A stretch of DNA of 41,855 bases from Verrucomicrobiota bacterium. Its GTDB lineage: Bacteria > Verrucomicrobiota > Kiritimatiellia > Kiritimatiellales > Tichowtungiaceae. The number at the start of each line of letters is the position of its first letter. Within the stretch, counting starts at the first letter, position 1. Where the stretch lies: contig JASKKX010000008.1 of assembly GCA_030153935.1 (NCBI GenBank), positions 1 to 41,855 on the forward strand, given 5' to 3'. The notes beneath the pieces are model-generated. The model did no database searches. It saw only the letters and a program-made list of their open reading frames with translations, and was not told the DNA's origin. Positions 8,612 to 17,218 of this stretch are shown piece after piece. The position numbers were made by a program, and so were the translations under genes.

Positions 8612-9292
8612 ATGAAAAAGTTCCGGACATTGGAAAAACAGATCGGTTATCGGTTCAAAAAGAAAACACTGCTGGAGTCGGCACTGACGCATCCGTCGTT
8701 CCGCTACGAAAACGAAGCGGCTTCGGAGGACAATCAACGACTTGAATTCCTCGGGGATGCGGTGCTTGGCCTGCTGGCTGCAGACGTGCTGATGAAGCAC
8801 TATCCGACGGATGCGGAAGGGGAACTGACCCGGCGCAAAAGCGCAATGACCTCCGGAGAGGCTTTGGCATCCGCGGCCCGCATTCTCGGCCTGGGGGAAC
8901 ATCTGAAAATGGGAAAAGGTGAAGCGGCCAGCGGCGGTGCGGATCGGGATTCAAATCTGGAGGATGCTCTCGAGGCCCTGCTGGGGGCAGTTTGGCTCGA
9001 CGGGGGTCTCAAGGCGGCAATCCGTTTTTTTGAGCGGAATATCGTACAGATATTGAAACAGACTGAACCCGCTTTGCTGAATCCAAAAGGAATGCTTCAG
9101 GAATATGCTCAGAAACAGGGTTTTCCGATTCCGGATTATCAGGTAATTGAAGAAAGCGGACCGGATCACGCCCGCCGGTATTGCGTCGAAGTGACGGTTT
9201 CGACCTATGCGTTTCGGGGAGAGGGATCCAGCCGCCGGGAAGCCGAAAAAAAAGCGGCGGAAAAAGCGGTTCTGAATATGGTCCATCCGTGA
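8612..9292 (+). CDS. rnc: Ribonuclease III
   Basis: Double-strand-specific endoribonuclease that processes rRNA precursors and structured RNAs. From the ATG at 8612 it has 226 residues, the family norm. The N-terminal endonuclease domain carries the signature NQRLEFLGDAVLGLLAA and the second metal-binding motif NLEDALEALLGAVWLDGG. The C-terminal double-stranded-RNA-binding domain starts near NPKGMLQEYAQKQG and ends SRREAEKKAAEKAVLNM. A GTG at 8588 would add eight residues; neither start has a clear ribosome binding site, and I prefer 8612 because the resulting MKKFRTLEKQIGYRF matches how the family usually begins. The reading frame is intact and the catalytic acidic residues are present. Confidence 0.95.
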   Translation: MKKFRTLEKQIGYRFKKKTLLESALTHPSFRYENEAASEDNQRLEFLGDAVLGLLAADVLMKHYPTDAEGELTRRKSAMTSGEALASAARILGLGEHLKMGKGEAASGGADRDSNLEDALEALLGAVWLDGGLKAAIRFFERNIVQILKQTEPALLNPKGMLQEYAQKQGFPIPDYQVIEESGPDHARRYCVEVTVSTYAFRGEGSSRREAEKKAAEKAVLNMVHP

Positions 9293-9388
9293 TCTTTTAA
9301 AGCAATCGCCCGTTCTCACGAGGGCGGTGCAAAATAAGAAAAAATCTCGAATGGGGGATAATTCCTCCAGGCTTGCAATCCCGGTTCT

Positions 9389-10159
9389 TTACTGCTTTCC
9401 GGCTTGTTTGAGCAGATCGCGTTCGCGGCGGGTGAGCGTGTGCATGCCGTGCTTTGCGGCTTTGTCCAGAATGCGGTCGATTTCCGTGCGGCTTACCGGC
9501 GGTTTTTCCCGCGGTCCGAGTTTCGTCCGGATTTTGCGCAGGATATCGGGACGCCCGATCATGGTCGCATAGATATAGCCTGCGATCCCCCCGCCGAGGT
9601 GGGCCGTGTTCGCGATATGCCCACCCGCGCCCCCGAGGGTGTGCATGAATTCATAGGCGCCGAGAAACAGGACGAAGATCCATGCCTTGATCGGAACGAA
9701 CGGCAGGAAAATCAGAATCAGCTCACGATTCGGATAGAGCGCAGCATAGGCTCCCAGAATACCGAAAACCGCCGCAGAGGCCCCGACACAGGTGTAGACA
9801 GGCGACGAAAGAAGCGACCAGCCCAGCCCGCCGAGAACGCCGCTGAGGAAATAGAGGACAAAAAACCGGTTGGTGCCAAGTGTACGTTCCGTTTCAGGAC
9901 CGAGAAAATAAAGGCCCAGCATGTTGGATAAAAGGTGCCCGAAGCCCTGATGGATAAACTGGTAACTGACCAGCTGCCAAACGCTGAATGTTGTCCACCA
10001 GTTGGCCCGCAGCGCGCAGAAACGGCTGAGGGGAATGTGGAAAACATATTCGATAACGTAAGCGGCAATGTTGGCAATCAGCAGCATTTGCACGCCGAAA
10101 GTCATGGCCATCGGATTTCCGTAAGGATCTTGAGTTGCAGTTCGCATGGTGGAGACCAT
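9389..10159 (-). CDS. Rhomboid-family intramembrane serine protease
   Basis: A six-helix membrane protease, 256 residues from the first start; an ATG twelve bases in, at 10147, is equally possible. The catalytic dyad can be placed: S128 in CVGASAAVFG (the usual GxSG motif here reads GASA) and H187 in NTAHLGGGIAGY. The oxyanion-hole helix reads HQGFGHLLSNMLGLYF with H75 and N79. After the last helix a soluble tail (about 215-256) reads SRTEIDRILDKAAKHG, then LTRRERDLLKQA; this short helical tail is frequent on rhomboids of Bacteroidota and PVC bacteria and its role is unknown. Substrates of such proteases cannot be predicted. Gene order gives no hint, since rnc converges on it and the L,D-transpeptidase diverges from it. 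Confidence 0.93.
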   Translation of the reverse strand: MVSTMRTATQDPYGNPMAMTFGVQMLLIANIAAYVIEYVFHIPLSRFCALRANWWTTFSVWQLVSYQFIHQGFGHLLSNMLGLYFLGPETERTLGTNRFFVLYFLSGVLGGLGWSLLSSPVYTCVGASAAVFGILGAYAALYPNRELILIFLPFVPIKAWIFVLFLGAYEFMHTLGGAGGHIANTAHLGGGIAGYIYATMIGRPDILRKIRTKLGPREKPPVSRTEIDRILDKAAKHGMHTLTRRERDLLKQAGKQ

Positions 10160-10238
10160 AGCTGATTTTTAATGGATTGCAAAAACATGTCGATTGGATT
10201 AATCTTTCGTTTCAGTTAAGCACATACGGAAGAGAATC

Positions 10239-11198
10239 ATGGCAGACATTTATGTAAGACCCTACGGCGAACACAACAAAACCCCGTGGAAGATCATTCT
10301 GATTGCGGTGGTGATTGTATTGCTGGTTGGTGGAATCTGGTGGTGGTTGGAGCACCGTCTGCCCCGGTCAGAACCTGCTGACACAAATGCTGTCGCAAAG
10401 AAAGAGATGCCTGAGAGTCCGCTGCGTCTGGAAACAAAAGAAGCCGCACCGGCCGAATCAGCGTCCGGTTCCAACCTCAATGCGCAGCAGCTTTTTTCCC
10501 GTGCTCAGAGTCTGGCTGCGTCCGGAAAGCTCCGGCAAGCCAGCACGCAGCTCAGCGAGGTGATTTCTTCAACGACGGATGAAAGTCTGAAAAACAATGC
10601 ACTGCGTCTACAGGGACGCATTAATATTCAGCTGTTTTTTTCCGAGGTGCCGACTCCGGAAAAAAAGAGTTATGTGATCCAGCCCGGCGATTCGCTCGAT
10701 AAGATTGCCAGGAAGAATAAAACCACGATTGAGCTGATTCGCAGACTGAATCATATTGAAGGCAATCTGATTTATGCCGGAACCACCATTCAGCTTCCGG
10801 CGGCTCCATTTGTTATTCGTGTAGACAAGTCGGAAAAAACACTGGATCTGATGATGAACGGCAAGCTGTTTAAGCGCTATGCGGTCGGATTAGGCCGCTA
10901 CGGAAAAACTCCTCTCGGAACATTTAAAACGGTGGTGCATCAGACCAATCCGGACTGGAGCCCTCCCAGCGGCGGTATTATCCCGTTTGGTGATCCGCGC
11001 AATGTACTCGGCACCCGCTGGATCTCCATTCAAGACGAGGCGCGTCCTGACATCCGGGGTTTCGGCATTCACGGGACCTCACAACGCGACAGCATCGGTG
11101 GTGAAACCAGCAATGGCTGCATCCGCATGCTGAATGAAGATGTCGAAGAGCTTTTCATGCTGATTCCGCGCGGGACAGAAGTCATTATCAGCGAATAA
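10239..11198 (+). CDS. LysM-containing L,D-transpeptidase
   Basis: Envelope enzyme that forms 3-3 peptidoglycan crosslinks or attaches proteins to peptidoglycan. It has 319 residues: a cytoplasmic N-terminus, one membrane anchor (about 18-36), a low-complexity linker, a helical TPR-like stretch (about 82-132), a LysM domain (about 144-187, YVIQPGDSLDKIARKN) and a YkuD catalytic domain (about 191-318). The catalytic motif is complete: HGT at H278 and, 16 residues on, SNGCIRM with nucleophile C294. The LysM domain would hold it on glycan strands. It ends 16 bases before accA on the same strand, so the two are probably co-transcribed. The exact reaction within the YkuD family is not resolved. 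Confidence 0.94.
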   Translation: MADIYVRPYGEHNKTPWKIILIAVVIVLLVGGIWWWLEHRLPRSEPADTNAVAKKEMPESPLRLETKEAAPAESASGSNLNAQQLFSRAQSLAASGKLRQASTQLSEVISSTTDESLKNNALRLQGRINIQLFFSEVPTPEKKSYVIQPGDSLDKIARKNKTTIELIRRLNHIEGNLIYAGTTIQLPAAPFVIRVDKSEKTLDLMMNGKLFKRYAVGLGRYGKTPLGTFKTVVHQTNPDWSPPSGGIIPFGDPRNVLGTRWISIQDEARPDIRGFGIHGTSQRDSIGGETSNGCIRMLNEDVEELFMLIPRGTEVIISE

Positions 11199-11214
11199 CA
11201 ACCCGAAAGTTTTT

Positions 11215-12186
11215 ATGTCTTCTTTCACTCTTTCATTTGAAAAACCTGTTCTTGAGCTGGAAAACAAACTTCATGAGCTGGAGAGTTTCAGCAAAGCGCA
11301 GGATATTGATGTTTCACACGAAATCGAGCGCATGAAAGAAAAGATTGAAGCGACTCGTGCACAGATTTACGCCCACCTCTCTGCCTGGCAGAAAGTCCAG
11401 GTGGCCCGTCATCCTGACCGCCCCTTCACGATGGATTACATTAACAATATGACGTCCGATTTTATTGAACTGCATGGAGACCGCATCCATGCCGACGACC
11501 GGGCGATTATCGGCGGGTTTGCCAAAATCGACGGGCGGAAAGTGATGATTATCGGTTCGCAGAAGGGGCGTGATACCAAGAGTAATCTGGGATGTAATTT
11601 CGGGTGCGCGTATCCGGAAGGGTACCGCAAGGCGCTGCGCCTGATGCGGCTCGCCGACAAATTCAACGTGCCCATTCTTACACTCATAGATACCCCGGGC
11701 GCTTTTCCCGGTCTCGAATCGGAAGAACGCCATATTGCCGAAGCCATAGCCGTCAACCTGCGCGAAATGTTTACTTTACGCGTGCCGATCATCGTTACGG
11801 TGATCGGCGAAGGCGGCTCCGGCGGGGCGCTTGGTATCGGCGTCGGGAACCGTATTCTGCTTCTGGAACACGCCTATTATTCCGTCATTTCTCCCGAAGG
11901 CTGTGCAGCGATTCTTTTTAAAGACCGTGCTTATGCTGACCGGTCGGCCGAAGCGCTCAAAATCACCGCCCAGCATCTCCTCGAGTACAAACTGGCCGAT
12001 GAAATTGTGCCCGAGCCGCGTGGCGGGGCACACACCGATCATAAGGCAGCGGCAGAGAATCTTAAAAAAGTGCTGCTGCGTCATCTTGAAGAACTCAACG
12101 GGCAGTCCCCCGAGGAGCTTATGAACAGTCGCTACGATAAATTCCGTGCAATGGGGGTCTTTTCGGAAACCGGGACTTCTGCGTAA
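11215..12186 (+). CDS. accA: Acetyl-CoA carboxylase carboxyltransferase subunit alpha
   Basis: Alpha subunit of the carboxyltransferase that, with AccD, moves carboxyl from biotin-BCCP to acetyl-CoA to give malonyl-CoA for fatty acid synthesis. It has 323 residues, the usual length. The N-terminal helices (LELENKLHELESFS) are followed by the crotonase-like fold with ARHPDRPFTMDYI, the CoA/biotin region TLIDTPGAFPGLESEERHIA and the oxyanion-forming glycines in IGEGGSGGALGIGVGNRILLLEHAYYSVISPEG. All family signatures are in place. It lies 16 bases after the L,D-transpeptidase. AccD is not in this window. Confidence 0.97.
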   Translation: MSSFTLSFEKPVLELENKLHELESFSKAQDIDVSHEIERMKEKIEATRAQIYAHLSAWQKVQVARHPDRPFTMDYINNMTSDFIELHGDRIHADDRAIIGGFAKIDGRKVMIIGSQKGRDTKSNLGCNFGCAYPEGYRKALRLMRLADKFNVPILTLIDTPGAFPGLESEERHIAEAIAVNLREMFTLRVPIIVTVIGEGGSGGALGIGVGNRILLLEHAYYSVISPEGCAAILFKDRAYADRSAEALKITAQHLLEYKLADEIVPEPRGGAHTDHKAAAENLKKVLLRHLEELNGQSPEELMNSRYDKFRAMGVFSETGTSA

Positions 12187-12225
12187 CCTGCCGTTCGCCG
12201 GTTTTCCAAGGCTTGGATAACCCGG

Positions 12226-12978
12226 TCATTCCATGGAAGACGGTCCCTTGGGTGCCGCCTTCTCCCGAAGCTCTTCTGCGAGCATATCATCGAGCTTCAG
12301 GCCGGTCAGGCCGGTGAGCGTTCTGACCAGCGCAACAAGAACGAGAATCATCACCGTCATGCAGGGCAACGTCACGACGATGTAACTCAGTCCGGTCATC
12401 CTGCCGACCTCGGCGGCGAACGCTTCCGTTCCCGGCGGACTCCGCAGAACAGCCTTCGCCAACCCGTAATTGAGTCCGGCGGACAGAAACAGCGAGGAAG
12501 CAAAACCCCAGGTCAGGCCTGTCAGCTGTTTTTCAAAAACCTGTTCATTGCCTTTTTCATGCAGGCGCGCGTGCAGCAGATCCACATCGAACAGTGATCT
12601 GCTCATCAGGATTTTTCTGATGAGCGGGCAGGGCGTTTTCAGCGAAATCACAATGGCCAGCCCGATCAGCAGCGGAACAGACGCCTCTTTGCAGGCGATC
12701 CACTCCGGCGGGAGCTGCAGGATGCTGAAAATGCCCGTGAGAAGCACACTGACGATTCCGAGAGCGGCAATAAAATCAACGCGTCGCTCCCTGATCAGCG
12801 TATGTGTTCCGTATATTATCGGAAAAAGAAGGGCCGCAATCATTCCCCGCACCGGCCCGAGATATTTTTCTTTGCTCAGAACCGTCAGAATAACGACGGG
12901 AATAGCGATATTGATCAGAACGCCGACCAGCGGGTTTCCCGGTTTTGGTTTACTCGATGTCATGAATGAGCCGATCAT
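12226..12978 (-). CDS. VC0807-type multi-pass membrane protein
   Basis: A 250-residue membrane protein with about six hydrophobic segments. Its layout (NPLVGVLINIAIPVVILTVL, then a GPV..ALLFPIIYG helix, then IRERRVDFIAALGIVSVLLTG, then KEASVPLLIGLAIVIS) matches the VC0807 family of uncharacterised integral membrane proteins. Function is unknown; no transport or catalytic motif is visible. The ATG at 12978 overlaps the alr stop codon in an ATGA arrangement, so translation is probably coupled to alr. An alternative ATG lies at 12963. The C-terminus is soluble and charged. Confidence 0.75.
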   Translation of the reverse strand: MIGSFMTSSKPKPGNPLVGVLINIAIPVVILTVLSKEKYLGPVRGMIAALLFPIIYGTHTLIRERRVDFIAALGIVSVLLTGIFSILQLPPEWIACKEASVPLLIGLAIVISLKTPCPLIRKILMSRSLFDVDLLHARLHEKGNEQVFEKQLTGLTWGFASSLFLSAGLNYGLAKAVLRSPPGTEAFAAEVGRMTGLSYIVVTLPCMTVMILVLVALVRTLTGLTGLKLDDMLAEELREKAAPKGPSSME

Positions 12979-14072
12979 TTATGGTAGCGGCGTTCAATTG
13001 AAGCATTGATGCTGGTGAGGATTTCGTAAGGAATGGTGCGGCAGATTCTGGACAGCTCGCTGGCCCAGATCGCGTCGCCGGCCTGTTCCCCGATCAATAC
13101 AGCCTCGTCGCCAACCTCCGCGTTCAGGTCGGGTCCAAGATCAACCGTAAGCCAATTCATGCTGACCCGCCCGACAACCGCACAGCGCCGCCCGCGAATC
13201 AGCACATCGCCGCGATTGCTGAGCGCGCGGTTGTAGCCGTCTGCATAGCCGACCGCCAGCGTGGCGATCCGGGTGGGATACTCGGTAATATGCGTGCCGA
13301 CATACCCCACACTGTAACCGGCCGGAACCCTTTTAATCTGCACAACGCGCGTTTTCCACTGGAGAATCGGCAGGGTATGAAACCGGCCGGCGGGATTGTC
13401 TGCGCCGTAGCCGTAAAGGACAATGCCCTGGCGGACGCCGTCAAAATCCCACTCCGGGAAATAAAGTGCGGCCCGGCTGCTGGAAATATGACGGAACATA
13501 CCCGCCGGCAGAAACTTCAGCGCATGATTGAATTTACGGACCTGTTCCAGTGCGCCGTCCGGTGACTCGGGATTGACCGCTGCGAAATGACTGCACACGC
13601 CCGACAGACGGAGATCAGGATACGCTTTCAACTCGGTCGCCGCAGATTCAACTTCGTCCCACTGCACGCCGAGGCGTCCCATCCCGGTGTCCACCTTGAG
13701 ATGTGCAGAAAGTGTAATCCCCAGAGTGCCGGCTGCTGCGGCCAGCAGTGCTCCATGCTCTCGATTGGCGATGATCGGAAGAATACGGTTTTCATGTGCT
13801 GTTTTCACGTCGCCGGGTTCGAGTACCCCGATCACGAGAATATTGGCATCCGGCAGTACTTCACGCAGCAGCAGGGCTTCCTCAAGATAGGCGACGGCGA
13901 ACCAGTTGATCCCGGCTTCGGATGCCGCCCGGCCCACCGGCTGAATTCCATGACCGTACGCATTGGCTTTAACGACAAAAACAATGGAAACCTCATCGGG
14001 GATCGAACGGCGCAGGGCCCGCACATTGGCCTTCAGTCGTCCGAGATCAATTTCCACCCATGAATGCGTCAT
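12975..14072 (-). CDS. alr: Alanine racemase
   Basis: PLP enzyme that interconverts L- and D-alanine, supplying D-Ala for peptidoglycan. It has 365 residues, the usual length. The PLP-binding lysine is K35 in VFVVKANAYGHG, inside the N-terminal TIM barrel. The second catalytic base, a tyrosine, falls in YSVGYVGTHI at the start of the beta-rich C-terminal domain, followed by IATLAVGYADGYNR. The stop overlaps the start of the downstream membrane protein. The start lies 33 bases from the 3' end of tRNA-Arg on the same strand, so the tRNA may be co-transcribed. Confidence 0.97.
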   Translation of the reverse strand: MTHSWVEIDLGRLKANVRALRRSIPDEVSIVFVVKANAYGHGIQPVGRAASEAGINWFAVAYLEEALLLREVLPDANILVIGVLEPGDVKTAHENRILPIIANREHGALLAAAAGTLGITLSAHLKVDTGMGRLGVQWDEVESAATELKAYPDLRLSGVCSHFAAVNPESPDGALEQVRKFNHALKFLPAGMFRHISSSRAALYFPEWDFDGVRQGIVLYGYGADNPAGRFHTLPILQWKTRVVQIKRVPAGYSVGYVGTHITEYPTRIATLAVGYADGYNRALSNRGDVLIRGRRCAVVGRVSMNWLTVDLGPDLNAEVGDEAVLIGEQAGDAIWASELSRICRTIPYEILTSINASIERRYHK

Positions 14073-14104
14073 CTCCCCATCTTTCCGTTTCCGTTTGGTA
14101 TAAA

Positions 14105-14181
14105 TGGCACCCCGGACAGGATTCGAACCTGTGACCGTCGGATTAGAAATCCGATGCTCTATCCAGCTGAGCTACCGGGGT
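14105..14181 (-). tRNA. tRNA-Arg (anticodon TCT)
   Basis: A 77-base cloverleaf on the minus strand. Acceptor stem ACCCCGG pairs with CCGGGGT; the D-arm contains AGCTCAGCTGGATAGAGC; the anticodon stem TCGGA/TCCGA encloses loop TTTCTAA with anticodon TCT (reads AGA/AGG); the T-arm reads ACAGG TTCGAAT CCTGT. The discriminator G and the 3' CCA are encoded in the DNA (14105-14107). Confidence 0.97.
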
Positions 14182-14280
14182 AAATCTCTTAAGTTGTTTT
14201 CAATTTATAAGTCGCAGGATTATCTGTTTCCGTCAATTTTTGGCCGGTAACCCTGAATAGTAACCCGCTAAATTTCATTT

Positions 14281-14700
14281 ATGCTTCAAGCGTCAAACAA
14301 CTCTGACTTGCAACGCGTTGGAGAATGCCTTTACCGCTCGCAAAAATCAAAAGGATAGTATGCGATTCTCAAACGCGGCGGCAAGCAAATCAAACGCTCA
14401 CTTAAAACAACCGAACAGGCTCTGGAAAAACGCCGCCTGTTCAAACTGGCCGAAAAGGTGACTGTCTTTTCCCGTGCCGAAAACAAAAACACTTCGGTAG
14501 CTGATTTGGCCAGTTGCCGGCTGAACGTTTCGTCTGCGTCTATGAAACCATCATCCGAAATATCGGCAAAAAAAAGTTTTCACGGAATTCTCAACGTATT
14601 TCGGAGATGTTTCGGTTGCGCGGATCCGGAATCAGCCGGACATCCCGTCGGGTCAGGCTCATCCGCCAGTCTGCCTGACTCAGCGGCAAAGCACCGCCCG
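14281..14700 (+). pseudogene. Decayed tyrosine recombinase (integrase), N-terminal part
   Basis: From an ATG at 14281 the translation reads DLQRVGECLYR, meets an in-frame stop (TAG, about 14350), and continues in the same frame as YAILKRGGKQIKRSLKTTEQ then ALEKRRLFKLAEK. This is the N-terminal SAM-like/Arm-binding pattern of phage-type integrases (R-V-G-x-L-Y-R ... YYARIK..GK.I.RSL.T.D..LA.R.L). From about 14520 the sense appears to move to another frame (AERFVCVYETIIRNIGKKKF). One stop and at least one frameshift make it non-functional. It lies 100 bases from tRNA-Arg, on the 5' side of the tRNA. No intact catalytic domain follows. Confidence 0.6.
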
Positions 14701-15221
14701 GTGAACTGTTGTTGCCGCCCCGGAAATCAACGGCGCGTTGCCTCAAAAATAAATGACACCGAAGGGCGGCGGATTCGGGTTCGTTGTGCCTTCGCACCTC
14801 GCCGCATGGTAAAAATCACTCAATGCCCTCTTCCTGCCGGGGCGCTTCCCCTTTCGTGAAGCCTCACTCAGATGCTCACGGCTTTTCATAGGTTGTTTGA
14901 CCGTTCCCTGTACCGCGATTTTTTCGGAGGGTCGAGGCGTACAGGAAAGATTGCAACGGGAACGTCTTTGTCGCTTTGGTGCTGCATTGCGTGTCGGATA
15001 GCACTCAATGCAAGGAAAAGGATGCGGTCCGGCAAAATGGCGCGGCGGGAATCGCCTCCCGCATTTATCCGTGCGCTGCGCCACAGTTTTGCCATTCACC
15101 TGCGGCGGGGTGAAAAATATCCGCTCGGCATCGTCAACCTTCTCGATACGCGCTGAAAGACTTGCAGAAAATGATTTTATCGGCCATACTCCCTCTTTTG
15201 ATTTTTACGGAAGGACAGTCT
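14701..15221 (+). other. Degraded region with possible integrase C-terminal fragment
   Basis: No intact gene. At 15061-15156 the plus strand reads FIRALRHSFAIHLRRG, which resembles box II of tyrosine recombinases (LRHSFATHL), and then runs to a stop at 15154 without the expected LGH box. Together with the N-terminal remnant upstream it could be what is left of one or two integrase genes. Between them (14701-15060) I see only short frames on both strands with no recognisable product. The nitroreductase promoter and ribosome binding site occupy the last part. Confidence 0.4.
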
Positions 15222-15734
15222 ATGGAAACCATCAAAGCAATCATGACACGCCGGAGTATCCGTGCATTTGAAAACACACCGATCAGGGAGGATCAAATTA
15301 AAGTTCTGCTGGAAGCGGCAATGAATGCGCCGAGTTCCGGCGACGGCCGTCCATGGCATTTTATAGTGACCACCGATCGGGCAGTACTCGATGCACTGGC
15401 GGATGAAGTGGATGAAGGCAATGCCGTGTTTAAACAGGCGCAGGCTGCCGTTCTGATCTGTCTGGACACATCCCTCGAGGGATTTGAGGGATTCGGCGCT
15501 CAGGACTGTTCCTGTGCAGCGCAGAACCTGCAGCTCGCCGCCCATGATATCGGATTGGGAACCATCTGGATTGCAATTATCAACGTGCCTCCGCGCATAG
15601 CGGGTTGCCGTAAAGTGCTGGGCGTTCCTGAGCAGATCACCCCCTTTGCGCTCTTCCCGATCGGGGTTCCGGCGGAAAAACTGAACCCGGAATACCGTTA
15701 CGATGAATCAAGAATTCATCGTGAACAATGGTAG
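15222..15734 (+). CDS. Nitroreductase-family flavoprotein
   Basis: Small FMN-dependent oxidoreductase, 170 residues. The start at 15222 has GGAAGGACAGTCT upstream and gives the classic beginning METIKAIMTRRSIRAF, whose Arg-Arg-Ser-Ile-Arg pattern contacts FMN phosphate. Further flavin contacts are in EAAMNAPSSGDGRPWHFIV and in the later stretch AAQNLQLAAHDIGLGTIWI. The family reduces nitro compounds, quinones or flavins with NAD(P)H as a homodimer; the natural substrate cannot be told. A few cysteines (DCSC) sit in the middle but do not form a ferredoxin motif. It stands alone between a degraded region and the CpXC gene. Confidence 0.92.
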   Translation: METIKAIMTRRSIRAFENTPIREDQIKVLLEAAMNAPSSGDGRPWHFIVTTDRAVLDALADEVDEGNAVFKQAQAAVLICLDTSLEGFEGFGAQDCSCAAQNLQLAAHDIGLGTIWIAIINVPPRIAGCRKVLGVPEQITPFALFPIGVPAEKLNPEYRYDESRIHREQW

Positions 15735-15845
15735 TTAAGAATCCGGGGGAGAGCCGTTGAGCCGTTGCCGGTCTCTGGTTGACTCAGGTAACCAGTTGCC
15801 GTATGGTGCCCGGCTTTGCAGTCAATCTATTTTAGGATTTTGTCA

Positions 15846-16532
15846 ATGAGTATCAGTAAAACATACTCGATTCGCTGTCCGGAGTGCGGGTGTGAACAGA
15901 CTGTGGAGCTTTATGACTCCATTAATGTGGCGCAGGAACCGAATCTGAAGAATGAATTATATGAAAATCGCCTGAACCGGGTGCGCTGCATCGGTTGCGA
16001 TACCTCCTTTCGCATTGATAAACCACTGCTTTATCACGATGCCGATCGGAATATCCTTATTCATTGGATGCCGGATACCGTATTGTCGCGCGAAGAGGTT
16101 CTTGATGAGTTTGACCGGACAATGGAGGATTTGCGCGGGGCACTGCCGCCGGATATAGCACCTCCGCGGGTACGGTTGGTCTTTACCCGCGCCGAACTGG
16201 TCGAGCTGGTTTTTATCATCGAAGCAGGCATGGAAGAACGGGTCGTGGAATACATCAAATACACTATTTACGCCCGGAATATGGACCGGCTGCCGCCGGC
16301 CGAAAAACAGCTGCTGTTGAATGTGCAGGATTCCACACCCGAAGAACTGCTCTTTGCGGTGTTGGATTCGAAGACCTCTGAACTGGAAGATGTCCTGCGC
16401 TATCCGCGTGAGGCCTATCATAATGTCCGGAAAATGTACCGGGAAACGCCCGATCAGTTCGACGAACTTTTTCCTGGTCCGTACATCAGTGCGCGCACTG
16501 CGCTGATGGAAGAATCCGCCGCAGAAGAGTGA
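15846..16532 (+). CDS. CpXC-domain protein
   Basis: A 228-residue soluble protein from the ATG at 15846 (AGGATTTTGTCA upstream). Residues 1-65 form a CpXC-type zinc-ribbon-like domain: YSIRCPECGCEQTVELYDSI, then RVRCIGCDTSFRID, with two CxxC pairs about 45 residues apart. The remainder (about 75-228) is acidic and helical, with no motif I recognise. CpXC proteins occur in many bacteria without an established function. The stop lies one base from the stop of the convergent TPR gene. Confidence 0.8.
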   Translation: MSISKTYSIRCPECGCEQTVELYDSINVAQEPNLKNELYENRLNRVRCIGCDTSFRIDKPLLYHDADRNILIHWMPDTVLSREEVLDEFDRTMEDLRGALPPDIAPPRVRLVFTRAELVELVFIIEAGMEERVVEYIKYTIYARNMDRLPPAEKQLLLNVQDSTPEELLFAVLDSKTSELEDVLRYPREAYHNVRKMYRETPDQFDELFPGPYISARTALMEESAAEE

Positions 16533-16533
16533 G

Positions 16534-17169
16534 TCAGTTTTTTGCTGAGGCTTCGCCAAGAGAACTTAACATGCCTTGGGCAGATCCAGCCCAGAGGGAA
16601 TCGCCGTGTTCAGCCAGAAAATCCTCAAGGAGAATGCGCGCATCATCCGTACGTCCGGCCTGCTCCATACAGCGGGCTATACTTAATGTGGCCACCGGTT
16701 GCAGATAGTGATCGCTGTATTTTGCGGCAAAGGATCTGAACTGTTCCGCCGCGGCATCGAAATCACCGTCCGCTTCCGTACAGTAGGCCAGACCCAGTTC
16801 CGCGACGGGACGAAGCTCGTGGCTTTTGTATTTTTCCAAAAATTGTTCATAGCGCACGCGGGCCTGCGGATAATCGCCTTTATTAAATGTTATTTTTGCC
16901 AGATTCAATAATGCGATCGACGCAGCCGGTGTCGAACCGTATTTCTCAACCACTTCTTCGAGCTGCTGAGGGGTTTTAGCCGTTGCCAGCAATTGTTCCG
17001 CCTCAAGCATTTCAGATGTTTTATAGTGGGCATAGCCTGTGGCGGCGATTATTACGACAATCAGCGCAAGAACTGCGGCCCCAAGCGGTTTTCCATAGTG
17101 TTTTAGAAAGCGAAGGACTTCATTGACTTCGTGCTGTTTGAGTTCCTGCTTCTTATGCGGATTATTCAT
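16534..17169 (-). CDS. Membrane-anchored TPR protein, YfgM-like
   Basis: A 211-residue protein. The start at 17169 gives MNNPHKKQELKQHEVNEVL, one membrane helix (about 30-50, LGAAVLALIVVIIAATGYAHY) and then three to four TPR-like helix pairs (PAASIALLNLAKITFNKGDY, RPVAELGLAYCTEADGDF, QPVATLSIARCMEQAGRT). This is the architecture of YfgM/ancillary SecYEG translocon proteins, which hold the N-terminus inside and the TPR domain outside. GGAAACAG lies eight bases upstream. It follows aroK by 49 bases on the same strand. Direct evidence is limited to the architecture. Confidence 0.75.
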   Translation of the reverse strand: MNNPHKKQELKQHEVNEVLRFLKHYGKPLGAAVLALIVVIIAATGYAHYKTSEMLEAEQLLATAKTPQQLEEVVEKYGSTPAASIALLNLAKITFNKGDYPQARVRYEQFLEKYKSHELRPVAELGLAYCTEADGDFDAAAEQFRSFAAKYSDHYLQPVATLSIARCMEQAGRTDDARILLEDFLAEHGDSLWAGSAQGMLSSLGEASAKN

Positions 17170-17218
17170 AATTTCTGTTTCCGGGTTTAAAACGAAGTGG
17201 CATTTTAGCGCCCCGGAC

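Noticed and set aside
14062-14104. Direct repeat of the tRNA 3' end as an attachment site
   Set aside because: I found no second copy of the tRNA-Arg 3' sequence within the window, so no att pair can be proposed.
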